Of a DNA stretch of 64,000 nt, positions 52,160-59,241 are shown piece after piece; positions within the stretch are counted from its first letter, which is position 1, and every line of letters starts with the position of its first letter. Under the pieces are notes generated by a model. It was not told the origin of the DNA. It made no database searches and saw nothing but the letters and a program-made list of their open reading frames with translations. Origin of the DNA: Flavobacterium sp. (GTDB lineage Bacteria > Bacteroidota > Bacteroidia > Flavobacteriales > Flavobacteriaceae). The stretch spans positions 1 to 64,000 of the forward strand of contig NZ_JANJUQ010000006.1 in assembly GCF_024710485.1 (NCBI RefSeq), given 5' to 3'. A program made the position numbers and the translations under genes.

Positions 52160-53455
52160 TTAAATCGTCGATTGTGGTGCTTTCACTAAGGAGAAGGCTG
52201 CTTTTAAATCGGCTTTCAAATCTGCGATATTTTCCAAACCAACCGACAAGCGGATTAAATCTTTGGTCACGCCTGTAGCTTCTTGTTCGGCATCAGACAA
52301 TTGCTGATGTGTAGTACTGGCCGGGTGAATGATGAGCGATTTGGTGTCGCCTATATTGGCCAGCAACGAGAATAATTTCGTTTCATCCACTACTTTTTTA
52401 GCCGCTTCAAAACCACCTTTCAATCCGAAAGTAACAATACCGCTTTGGCCTTCCGGCAAATACTCCTCGGCTAACGGTTTGTATTTAGAAGTGGCTAATC
52501 CCGGATAATTCACCCAAGCTACTTCTTCTTGTGCTTGCAACCATTGGGCTAAGGCTAAAGCATTTTCGCTGTGTTTTTTGATACGGACTTCCAATGTTTC
52601 CAGTCCTTGAATGGTTTGGAAAGCGTTGAACGGCGATAAGGCAGCACCGAAATCGCGCAAACCTTCAATTCTGACTTTAGCGATGAATGAAGCAGCGCCT
52701 AAGGCTTCATAATATTTTAATCCGTGGTAACCGGGTGAAGGTTCGGTGAACTCCGGGAATTTACCGTTGCTCCAATCGAAGTTTCCGGCATCGATGATTA
52801 CACCTCCTAGAGAAGTTCCGTTGCCGGTAATGTATTTCGTCAGCGAGTGGATGACGATGTCGGCTCCGTGTTGAATCGGATTTAACAAATAAGGCGTAGC
52901 CACCGTATTATCGACAATAAAAGGTACTTTAAAAGCTTTAGCTTCGGTGGAAATCGCTTTCAAATCGAGCACGTCTAATTTGGGATTGCCCAAACTTTCG
53001 GCGAAGAAGGCTCGGGTATTTTCTTGGGCCGCTTTCGTAAAGTTTTCAGGGTTGGACGGATCGACAAAAGTGGTAGTGATACCCAATCTTGGTAAGGTTA
53101 CGCTAAGTAAATTGTATGTTCCGCCGTACAAGCTGTTCGAAGCCACAATGTGATCTCCGGCTTTGAGTAATACCAACAAGGTTGTAGCAATAGCAGATGT
53201 TCCTGAAGCCGTAACTACGGCGCCGATTCCGCCTTCGAGTGCGGCTAAACGTTGCTCTAAGATGTCGTTCGTTGGATTGTTCAAACGGGTGTAAATGAAT
53301 CCCGCTTCGGCCAAACCGAATAAATTGGCAGCATGGTCGGTATTGTTGAATACATAAGACGTTGTTTGGTAAATAGGTACCGCTCTGGTTCCTGCGTTTT
53401 TGGTGACGTCGTGGCCTGCATGTAAGGCGTTGGTGGCGAATTTTTGTGTGCTCAT
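52160..53455 (-). CDS. metY: O-acetylhomoserine aminocarboxypropyltransferase (sulfhydrylase)
   Basis: MetY makes homocysteine from O-acetylhomoserine and sulfide using PLP. The 431-aa protein begins MSTQKFATNALHAGHDVTKN and has RAVPIYQTTSYVF. It also has YTRLNNPTNDILEQRLAALE near 55, SNSLYGGTYNLL near 113, DNTVATPYLLNPIQHGAD near 187, and the PLP lysine in VIHSLTKYITGNGTSLGG near 210. Long C-terminal ends (SLLANIGDTKSLIIHPASTT) are typical of MetY/CGS family members of about 430 aa. It is the first structural gene of the unit, behind two tandem leader-peptide attenuators. Confidence 0.94.
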   Translation of the reverse strand: MSTQKFATNALHAGHDVTKNAGTRAVPIYQTTSYVFNNTDHAANLFGLAEAGFIYTRLNNPTNDILEQRLAALEGGIGAVVTASGTSAIATTLLVLLKAGDHIVASNSLYGGTYNLLSVTLPRLGITTTFVDPSNPENFTKAAQENTRAFFAESLGNPKLDVLDLKAISTEAKAFKVPFIVDNTVATPYLLNPIQHGADIVIHSLTKYITGNGTSLGGVIIDAGNFDWSNGKFPEFTEPSPGYHGLKYYEALGAASFIAKVRIEGLRDFGAALSPFNAFQTIQGLETLEVRIKKHSENALALAQWLQAQEEVAWVNYPGLATSKYKPLAEEYLPEGQSGIVTFGLKGGFEAAKKVVDETKLFSLLANIGDTKSLIIHPASTTHQQLSDAEQEATGVTKDLIRLSVGLENIADLKADLKAAFSLVKAPQSTI

Positions 53456-53500
53456 GATTTTAGATTTATTAGATTATTTTAAAATTTTATTTTTAAAAGC

Positions 53501-53528
53501 CCTTCGACTGCGCTCAGGGTGACAAATT
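53501..53528 (-). repeat. Interspersed repeat unit a (CCCTTCGACTGCGCTCAGGG)
   Basis: Plus strand: GCCCTTCGACTGCGCTCAGG followed by GTGACAAA. The same sequence recurs at 53720-53747. Each lies directly downstream of one attenuator terminator (in the direction of metY transcription). This motif is known as an interspersed palindromic repeat in many bacteria. Confidence 0.85.
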
Positions 53529-53535
53529 TGGATTA

Positions 53536-53576
53536 AATAAAAAAAGTCCTTTCGGATGGCTTACCAAAAGGACTTT
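53536..53576 (-). terminator. Attenuator terminator 2 (proximal to metY)
   Basis: A 13-bp stem AAAGTCCTTTTGG/CCGAAAGGACTTT (one G-U) is followed on the minus strand by TTTTATTTAATCC. Its 5' arm includes CTTTTGGTAA (53570-53561), which is perfectly complementary over 10 bases to TTACCAAAAG inside the leader ORF at 53622-53613, giving an alternative antiterminator. Confidence 0.9.
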
Positions 53577-53600
53577 CAGGAGTATAAATATAAACTTCGA

Positions 53601-53702
53601 TTACGTCTTTCGCTTTTGGTAATAGGGTACACGAATGCAACAACACATCATCATGTGCATCATACGACGGCGAATCATAGTATTTTGAAGGATTGTTTTC
53701 AT
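53601..53702 (-). CDS. Met/Cys-rich leader peptide (proximal) of the metY-metX-hom operon
   Basis: A 33-codon ORF begins MKTILQNTMIRRR and continues MMHMMMCCCIRV to end near YQKRKT. It contains seven Met codons, five of them in the MMHMMM cluster, then three consecutive Cys codons. It is followed by terminator 53536-53576 and then metY, an enzyme of methionine and cysteine-linked sulfur metabolism. If Met-tRNA or Cys-tRNA is scarce, a ribosome stalled on the run would leave the downstream TTACCAAAAG free to pair with the terminator. I infer attenuation; no experiment is known to me. The ORF is too short for normal gene calling. Confidence 0.87.
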   Translation of the reverse strand: MKTILQNTMIRRRMMHMMMCCCIRVPYYQKRKT

Positions 53703-53719
53703 TTTGCTTTTTTGGTTTG

Positions 53720-53747
53720 GCCCTTCGACTGCGCTCAGGGTGACAAA
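53720..53747 (-). repeat. Interspersed repeat unit b (CCCTTCGACTGCGCTCAGGG)
   Basis: Plus strand GCCCTTCGACTGCGCTCAGG then GTGACAAA, identical to the copy at 53501-53528. It lies between attenuator terminator 1 and the start of the proximal leader ORF. Confidence 0.85.
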
Positions 53748-53752
53748 TTATT

Positions 53753-53787
53753 TTAAATAAAAAACCTCTGCGGTTGTGCAGAGGTTT
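53753..53787 (-). terminator. Attenuator terminator 1 (distal, first transcribed)
   Basis: A 10-bp perfect stem AAACCTCTGC/GCAGAGGTTT with loop ACAACC is followed on the minus strand by TTTATTTAAAA. Its 5' arm CCTCTGC is complementary to GCAGAGG within the distal leader ORF at 53835-53829, giving an alternative antiterminator. Confidence 0.9.
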
Positions 53788-53813
53788 GATGGTTATATTT
53801 TAAAAATTTAAAA

Positions 53814-53882
53814 TTATGCCATAAGCGTCCTCTGCGGAGTTTTCCACATCATGCGACACATATGACAAATTGTAAAGTTCAT
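53814..53882 (-). CDS. Met/Cys leader peptide (distal) of the metY-metX-hom operon
   Basis: A 22-codon ORF reads MNFTICHMCRMMWKTPQRT and ends LMA. Cys codons are 6 and 9, Met codons 8, 11 and 12, and a Trp codon follows at 13. The CCG CAG AGG codons (16-18) can pair with the 5' arm of terminator 1. It is the first of two leader ORFs in series upstream of metY. The ATG lies about 15 bases after the expected transcription start of the promoter at 53904-53935. Confidence 0.8.
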   Translation of the reverse strand: MNFTICHMCRMMWKTPQRTLMA

Positions 53883-53903
53883 TTTTGTTGTTTTTGTATG
53901 AGG

Positions 53904-53935
53904 CAAACTTCTGAATGTTTTTTGACTTGACCAAA
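53904..53935 (-). promoter_or_regulatory. Putative promoter of the attenuated metY operon
   Basis: On the minus strand TTTG (53935-53932) is followed after 20 bases by GAAGTTTG (53911-53904), one mismatch from TAnnTTTG. Spacing fits the Bacteroidota promoter. It is upstream of both leaders and divergent from metK. Confidence 0.55.
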
Positions 53936-54040
53936 CGAAATTTAAAAATTTAACATTTGAAATTTGCGGATATATATTTAAATACTACGTATTTAGATTT
54001 TTTGAAAAATCATAAAAAAATAAAAAAATCCAAATAGTTT

Positions 54041-54070
54041 TTTGTTTTCAAATTAGTCTTTATACATTTG
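54041..54070 (+). promoter_or_regulatory. Promoter of metK
   Basis: TTTG at 54041-54044, an 18-base spacer, then TACATTTG at 54063-54070: a full match to the Bacteroidota -33/-7 pattern. Expected transcription start is near 54077, just before the SAM-II-like aptamer. Confidence 0.75.
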
Positions 54071-54082
54071 CAACCGAAAATT

Positions 54083-54133
54083 GAGAGGAAAAATTTGTAC
54101 TGATTGCAACCTCGTTAAAAAATGCTAAAGCAG
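54083..54133 (+). ncRNA. SAM-II-like riboswitch upstream of metK
   Basis: The segment has the SAM-II pseudoknot layout. P1 is GAGG/CCTC (54085-54088 with 54110-54113). The loop contains ATTTGTACTGATTGCAA, which matches the known SAM-II loop pattern ATTT...C..ATTGCAA with the same spacing. After P1 comes AAAAAATGCTAAAG, like the family's AUAAAUG..GCUAAA strand. CTG in the loop (54100-54102) can pair with CAG at 54131-54133. It begins directly after the predicted transcription start and precedes metK, the SAM synthetase gene. This fits feedback by SAM. A structure search would confirm the class. Confidence 0.78.
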
Positions 54134-54152
54134 AAACTCTCCTTTAGCTTTT
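54124..54152 (+). promoter_or_regulatory. Hairpin overlapping the 3' strand of the SAM-II-like aptamer
   Basis: GCTAAAG (54124-54130) pairs with CTTTAGC (54142-54148), followed by TTTT. It uses the same GCTAAAG that the aptamer needs, so the two folds exclude each other. A second possible pairing is AGAGGA (54084-54089) with TCCTCT near 54160. Which state permits transcription I cannot decide from sequence. Confidence 0.6.
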
Positions 54153-54204
54153 ACGGCAATCCTCTATTTTTCGCAACATTTAATATTAAAACTAAACTAT
54201 AGTT

Positions 54205-55455
54205 ATGGGGTATTTATTTACGTCGGAATCCGTTAGTGAAGGACATCCGGATAAGGTAGCTGACCAAATCAGTGATGCGTTAATTGACAACTTTTTAGCT
54301 TTTGATGCGGAGTCGAAAGTGGCTTGTGAAACCTTGGTGACTACCGGCCAAGTTATTTTGGCAGGTGAAGTAAAATCGAATACTTATTTAGATGTACAAT
54401 CGATTGCCAGAGACGTGATTCGCAAAATTGGTTACACCAAAAGCGAGTACATGTTTGAAGCCAATTCTTGTGGTGTTTTATCGGCTATTCACGAGCAATC
54501 AGCCGATATTAACCAGGGTGTTGACCGCGCCAGCAAAGAAGAGCAAGGTGCCGGCGACCAAGGAATGATGTTTGGTTATGCGACTAACGAAACCGAAAAT
54601 TACATGCCGTTGGCGTTGGATTTATCGCACGCGTTGTTGATTGAATTAGCGGCTATCCGCAGAGAAAACGACGAAATCACTTATTTACGTCCGGATGCTA
54701 AATCGCAAGTAACTTTAGAGTACTCAGACGACAACAAACCGGTTCGTATTGATGCTATTGTAATTTCTACGCAACACGATGATTTTGCAGATGAAGCTAC
54801 GATGTTGGCCAAAATTAAAAGCGATTTGATTTCGATTTTGATTCCGAGAGTAAAAGCCAAATATCCGCAATATGCACATTTATTTAACGACGATATTACC
54901 TACCACATCAACCCAACCGGAAAATTCGTTATTGGCGGACCGCACGGTGATACCGGCTTAACCGGAAGAAAAATTATTGTGGACACTTACGGTGGAAAAG
55001 GCGCTCACGGAGGCGGTGCTTTCTCTGGAAAAGACCCATCTAAAGTAGACCGTTCTGCAGCTTATGCTACCCGTCATATTGCGAAAAACTTGGTAGCTGC
55101 CGGTTTGTGTGATGAGATTTTGGTGCAAGTATCGTATGCGATTGGAGTGGCCAAGCCAACCTCTATCAACGTGAATACTTACGGCACTGCCAAAGTAAAC
55201 CTGACCGATGGTGAAATCAGCAAAGTAGTGGAAACCATCTTTGATATGCGTCCGTACTTTATTGAGCAACGCTTGAAATTGAGAAACCCTATTTACAGCG
55301 AAACTGCGGCTTACGGCCATATGGGAAGAACTCCGGAAACCGTAACCAAATCGTTTAAATCGCCAAACGGTGAAGACAAAACGGTAACCGTGGAATTGTT
55401 TACTTGGGAGAAATTAGATTTCGTAGACAACGTAAAAGCGGCTTTCGGAATTTAA
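54205..55455 (+). CDS. metK: S-adenosylmethionine synthetase
   Basis: MetK makes SAM from methionine and ATP. The 416-aa protein starts [20 protein letters not shown] and has [13 protein letters not shown] near 115, the ATP/phosphate motif [21 protein letters not shown] near 245 (first 20 residues given in part), [19 protein letters not shown] near 270 and ISYAIG-type [14 protein letters not shown]. It is longer than E. coli MetK (384 aa), with an added middle segment, as in other Bacteroidota. A full promoter and a SAM-II-like riboswitch precede it. It is divergent from the attenuated metY operon. Confidence 0.95.
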   Translation: MGYLFTSESVSEGHPDKVADQISDALIDNFLAFDAESKVACETLVTTGQVILAGEVKSNTYLDVQSIARDVIRKIGYTKSEYMFEANSCGVLSAIHEQSADINQGVDRASKEEQGAGDQGMMFGYATNETENYMPLALDLSHALLIELAAIRRENDEITYLRPDAKSQVTLEYSDDNKPVRIDAIVISTQHDDFADEATMLAKIKSDLISILIPRVKAKYPQYAHLFNDDITYHINPTGKFVIGGPHGDTGLTGRKIIVDTYGGKGAHGGGAFSGKDPSKVDRSAAYATRHIAKNLVAAGLCDEILVQVSYAIGVAKPTSINVNTYGTAKVNLTDGEISKVVETIFDMRPYFIEQRLKLRNPIYSETAAYGHMGRTPETVTKSFKSPNGEDKTVTVELFTWEKLDFVDNVKAAFGI

Positions 55456-55504
55456 TCGCAAAGGCGCAAAGTTATACGCAAACCCCGAAGTATCGGGACA
55501 CAAA

Positions 55505-55536
55505 AAAAACCCAACTCAGTAAGTTGGGTTTTTTTT
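55505..55536 (+). terminator. Intrinsic terminator of metK
   Basis: Stem AACCCAACT/AGTTGGGTT with loop CAGTA, followed by eight T residues. A run of A precedes the stem, so it may also act leftward. Confidence 0.88.
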
Positions 55537-55636
55537 TAGCCCTGATAGGAACGGCATCCTTTTTTGTTTTAGAAAAGCGTCTCGATTGTACTCAAGACGA
55601 CAACAAAAAAGATATAGTGGATAGCAGGATTAGCTA
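55536..55636 (+). repeat. Dispersed palindromic element, copy 7
   Basis: The copy starts TTAGCCCTGATAGGAACGG and holds ATCCTTTTTTG with its inverse CAAAAAAGAT, enclosing a second repeat (CGTCTCGATTGTACTCAAGA). It ends GCAGGATTAGCTAC. It lies between two convergent genes (metK and the barrel protein), and its right edge provides the TAG stop of the barrel protein. Confidence 0.78.
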
Positions 55637-58363
55637 CAAATTATACTTCATACTGAAAATAATATATCTTGGCTGCACGCGATATTGTGAGTTACGGGTA
55701 GAGAACTGTGAGAAACTGTCGTCGTTGATTGACGTGGTATTCAAAATGTTGGTCGCGGCTACTTTGTATTCCCATTTGCTGTCTTTGGTTTTTTGATAGG
55801 TCAAACTGGCCGAGAGAAAGTCGTATTCTTGGTCGACAGTCTTAGCCCTGTTGTAGTAATGAAAAAACTCATATTCGCTAACAAATGAAAAGCTTTTCAA
55901 AAAGAAATAATCGAGTTTTACGGACGGACTATCGGTGTAAAAGGTATCGTTGGGATATTCGTTCAGCGCATACGAATAGCCCAATTCGATATTGGGCAAC
56001 TTTTTGAAATTGGTTGACGCACTCAAACGGTAGTTTTGGGTAAAACTCTCGGTATCGACAGTATTTTCGAAACCATTCACAGGGTTTACTTGGATGTTGT
56101 AGAATTTACTCCAATTGACTGTAGCACTTACATTGGCTTTGTAGTATTTTAAAAACGAGCGCCCATAGCGTGCATTCGCGGACAATACTTCATCTCCGAA
56201 AGGCGAATTGAAGGGTGAGCCAATTTGGTTTACCCCATCGAACAAAGCTCTGGTTTTGATGGCTTCGGTGGTTCGGGTGTAATTCAAGGCACCGCCAAAG
56301 TTTTCAAAATTGAACATATTGAATTTTTGATACACTAGGGAATGATTTTGGACTACCGCATTTTCCAAATCGCGGTTTCCGGTAAACAAACTGCTATAAC
56401 TGTTGAAAATAGTTCCAACAGCGTAATTGTTGATGTTGGTAAAATTGTTGGTGATGCCGAAGTTATACGTTAGCGTTTCCGACTTTTTGATTTGGTAAAT
56501 CATTTGAAAATCGGGTAAAAAACGAAACAGTTCCTGATTGACATCGGTACCCAATTGGGTATTGGTTAAGTTAAATCGGTGCAAGGTAATGCCCGGCGTA
56601 AAGGTAAATTTACCTGTTAACCATTTAAAATGAAACCCTAAATAGGTGTCGTTGTAGCGGTAACTGACCTCGTTATTGTTTTCGGGTGCGTTTAATTCGT
56701 TAACGGTTCCGTTGTCCAAACGTTGGTCTATAGAAGATTGTAAACTTTGGTAAACGTAAGAATTCGCCAAGGTGAAATTCAGATTGGTTTTAGGAGTTAG
56801 TACATAATAATAGTCCAAACGGCTGTCGAGTTTATTGGTTTTGATGAAACGACTTTGGGTGATATCATTACGGTTTTGTGTGGTGTCGTAGCCTGTAAAA
56901 TCAAACGGCTGGAATTCTAAATTAGCATTATACAACGGATCTTCGTTTTGGTACAAATGTTGAGTTTCGAAGGCAAAAATATGCTTTTCGGTCGGCGTAT
57001 AATAGAAACTCAAATTCTGATTGATGTTGATCGGATCTTGCTTTTTAGAGGTAAAAATACTTTCGTTGGTATTGGTTCCTGTTAAGAAATTCGACACCTC
57101 TCGGCTGAGTTCGTTGTTTTCCCTTTGGGCGGAAATTCGGTTTAAAATATCGTAATCCAATTGGAAATTAGCATTGGGTTTGTACGTTGCGCTGAACTTG
57201 AACAATCCCAAATTGTTTTTCTGACTGCCGGCATCGTCTCTGACTTCAGAAGAAGAAATAGCGGTTGAATTGGGTTGTAAGATATTAACCGTGGAAGCCG
57301 TTTCGGTATCGACTAAAGTAGAAGTAGCAATAACAAATCCGCTTAAACTCCAGCTTTTCGAAGGATTGAAGGAAAAATTGGTAGCGCCGAAATGCGATTC
57401 GATTTCTTTAACGCGGTTGTCTTGGAAAAAGCTAATCCCTAACGAATTACTTCCAACATTAATACTGCCGCCGCCTTTGCCCATGATGTTGCGAAAACCA
57501 CCACTGAACCGGAAATAATCCTGAATGGTAAAGGCTTGTTGCCCGACATTATTGCTGTTGCCCATAATGTTGATGCTGTATTTCGGACTGTAGTAAAAGG
57601 CTTTCGGCGCTACTACGTATCGGTTGTCATCGTGACCTACGCCTATACCGGCGGTCATGTCGCCAAACCAAAAGTTTTTCTTTCCTTCTTTCAGTTTGAT
57701 GTTCATGGCAAGGTTGTCTTGATTGTTCTCCACGCCTTTCATGATGGAGTTTTCGTTGTAGTTGCGCAAGACTTGTACTTTGTCAATCGCATCAGCCGGA
57801 ATATTTTTGACACCCAATTTGGTATCGCCGTCAAAAAAATCTTTGCCTTCGACCATCAATTTATTGACCGCTTTGCCTTCTACTTTCACTTGACCGTCGG
57901 CATCTACCTCTACGCCGGGCAATTTTTTCAAGACGTCTTCCAGTTTTCGTTCAGTACCGGTTTTAAAGGAATCGGCGTTATACACTATGGTATCGCCTTT
58001 GATGGAAACCGGCATTTCGCGTACAATTTCCACACCGTCTAACTCGATTCCGCCACTGTCCATAGTAACGCTTTGGGTGATGTTTTCCGTTTGGGTGGTG
58101 ACTACAATTTCTTTGTTTTGCATGCCCAAATAACTGAACTTAATGGTGTAAGTGGTATTGGTTTTCAGATTGAGCAAAAACTTTCCTTTATCGTTAGTGA
58201 TAGCATACGCATCCATGGCTTTGGTCGCTTGGTTCATCGCCATCACATTGGCCATTTCTAAAGGTGCTTTGGTATTGTCTTGTACGGTTCCCTCGAAGCG
58301 AACGGTTTGGGAAAAGGAAAGAATTGACGTAAAAAGGAATATGAATAGTAGGGATTTTTTCAT
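55634..58363 (-). CDS. Outer membrane beta-barrel protein with carboxypeptidase-regulatory-like domain
   Basis: The 909-aa protein has a signal peptide (MKKSLLFIFLFTSILSFSQ) and an N-terminal carboxypeptidase-regulatory-like beta domain (VQDNTKAPLEMANVMAMNQ, 22-100). A plug-like domain follows (TERKLEDVLKKLPGVEVDADG near 135, then QVLRNYNENSIMKGVENN). A large C-terminal barrel ends in the aromatic strand IIFSMKYNL. It matches the OMP_b-brl_3 type of TonB-dependent-like receptors found with GLPGLI proteins. The ligand is unknown. It is the last gene after two GLPGLI genes (21-base gap). The terminal RNSQYRVQ segment may be affected by a degenerate period-7 repeat. Confidence 0.87.
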   Translation of the reverse strand: MKKSLLFIFLFTSILSFSQTVRFEGTVQDNTKAPLEMANVMAMNQATKAMDAYAITNDKGKFLLNLKTNTTYTIKFSYLGMQNKEIVVTTQTENITQSVTMDSGGIELDGVEIVREMPVSIKGDTIVYNADSFKTGTERKLEDVLKKLPGVEVDADGQVKVEGKAVNKLMVEGKDFFDGDTKLGVKNIPADAIDKVQVLRNYNENSIMKGVENNQDNLAMNIKLKEGKKNFWFGDMTAGIGVGHDDNRYVVAPKAFYYSPKYSINIMGNSNNVGQQAFTIQDYFRFSGGFRNIMGKGGGSINVGSNSLGISFFQDNRVKEIESHFGATNFSFNPSKSWSLSGFVIATSTLVDTETASTVNILQPNSTAISSSEVRDDAGSQKNNLGLFKFSATYKPNANFQLDYDILNRISAQRENNELSREVSNFLTGTNTNESIFTSKKQDPININQNLSFYYTPTEKHIFAFETQHLYQNEDPLYNANLEFQPFDFTGYDTTQNRNDITQSRFIKTNKLDSRLDYYYVLTPKTNLNFTLANSYVYQSLQSSIDQRLDNGTVNELNAPENNNEVSYRYNDTYLGFHFKWLTGKFTFTPGITLHRFNLTNTQLGTDVNQELFRFLPDFQMIYQIKKSETLTYNFGITNNFTNINNYAVGTIFNSYSSLFTGNRDLENAVVQNHSLVYQKFNMFNFENFGGALNYTRTTEAIKTRALFDGVNQIGSPFNSPFGDEVLSANARYGRSFLKYYKANVSATVNWSKFYNIQVNPVNGFENTVDTESFTQNYRLSASTNFKKLPNIELGYSYALNEYPNDTFYTDSPSVKLDYFFLKSFSFVSEYEFFHYYNRAKTVDQEYDFLSASLTYQKTKDSKWEYKVAATNILNTTSINDDSFSQFSTRNSQYRVQPRYIIFSMKYNL

Positions 58364-58384
58364 TGCTTTAGTTAGATCGATTAA

Positions 58385-59224
58385 TTAGTGTTGAAAGTAA
58401 ATTACGCCATTTTCATCTTTCAGGCTGTCTTCCTTCTTTTTTCGGATTTCGTTAAACCTTTTTTGAGTAACTTTTTCGCCTTTGTTCGGCACTTTGATTT
58501 TGGCCTTTTCTTTGTTGCTGAGCGTTACTTTGGTGCACAACAAAATGTTGAAACCATCATTAACCTCTAAGATTAAACCCGGCAAACCCCAATAATTATC
58601 AGGCCCTAAACTCACCGGAATTTCTGGAGTATACCAAACGGTTACTATTTTATCTTGAGGTTGACTCATTTTAAAAAGCGCCGGTTTTTGGGCGTCTCTT
58701 TTTAAAAAGTCTTCGTAGTCTTGTTTTTGTTTTTCGGTTACCGGAATCACTAGTTCGGCCTTGAAACAATTGTAATCGCCAATTTTCTTGGTTTCATCGA
58801 TTAATTTCCAATCCGGTTTGACCAAGGGTTCCACTATTAAAAACTCTTTGCCAAACACATTGTCTTCCACTATACTGGTTTGCTCTTTTAGATTAATGTA
58901 TTTGTTACCGGCGGTGACATAGGTAATCGAAACCGAAAAATCGGCAGTGTTGTTAGACGGTTTTTCTAAAGCTTTTTCTTCTTCATACAAACATTCAGTC
59001 TTACTGAAAGTGAGAGTATATTGCTTTTCAGAGGCTTTCTTTACAGCTTCCTTTACCACTTTTTCAAACTCAGGATCAACAGGTTCTTTGGAATCGGTTT
59101 TGACTTTTTCAGTCTTTTTCTTGGGAATTCTTTTCCAAAAATACTCGGCTTTCCCTTGAAACTCTTGGGCTTCAGACAAAATGGCCATGGATAAGAAAAG
59201 AGCGGTATAGATAACTTTGTTCAT
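58385..59224 (-). CDS. GLPGLI family protein (second)
   Basis: The 279-aa exported protein (signal VIYTALFLSMAILSEAQ) has the family motif YWGLPGLILEVNDGFNILLC near residue 218, preceded by TVWYTPEIPVSLGPDN. Mid-region NCFKAELVIPVTE and a charged Lys-rich N-terminal part (RIPKKKTEKVKTDSKEPVD) are present. GLPGLI proteins (TIGR01200) are found in Bacteroidota, mostly beside outer-membrane barrel proteins; function is unknown. It lies between a paralog and the barrel protein. Confidence 0.9.
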   Translation of the reverse strand: MNKVIYTALFLSMAILSEAQEFQGKAEYFWKRIPKKKTEKVKTDSKEPVDPEFEKVVKEAVKKASEKQYTLTFSKTECLYEEEKALEKPSNNTADFSVSITYVTAGNKYINLKEQTSIVEDNVFGKEFLIVEPLVKPDWKLIDETKKIGDYNCFKAELVIPVTEKQKQDYEDFLKRDAQKPALFKMSQPQDKIVTVWYTPEIPVSLGPDNYWGLPGLILEVNDGFNILLCTKVTLSNKEKAKIKVPNKGEKVTQKRFNEIRKKKEDSLKDENGVIYFQH

Positions 59225-59241
59225 TGCAGACTTTGTGTTGA

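Noticed and set aside
55681..55715. Heptamer array in the barrel protein C-terminus
   Set aside because: Units (ATTGTGA, GTTACGG, GTAGAGA, ACTGTGA) are too degenerate to claim; similar residues may occur in homologs without a repeat.
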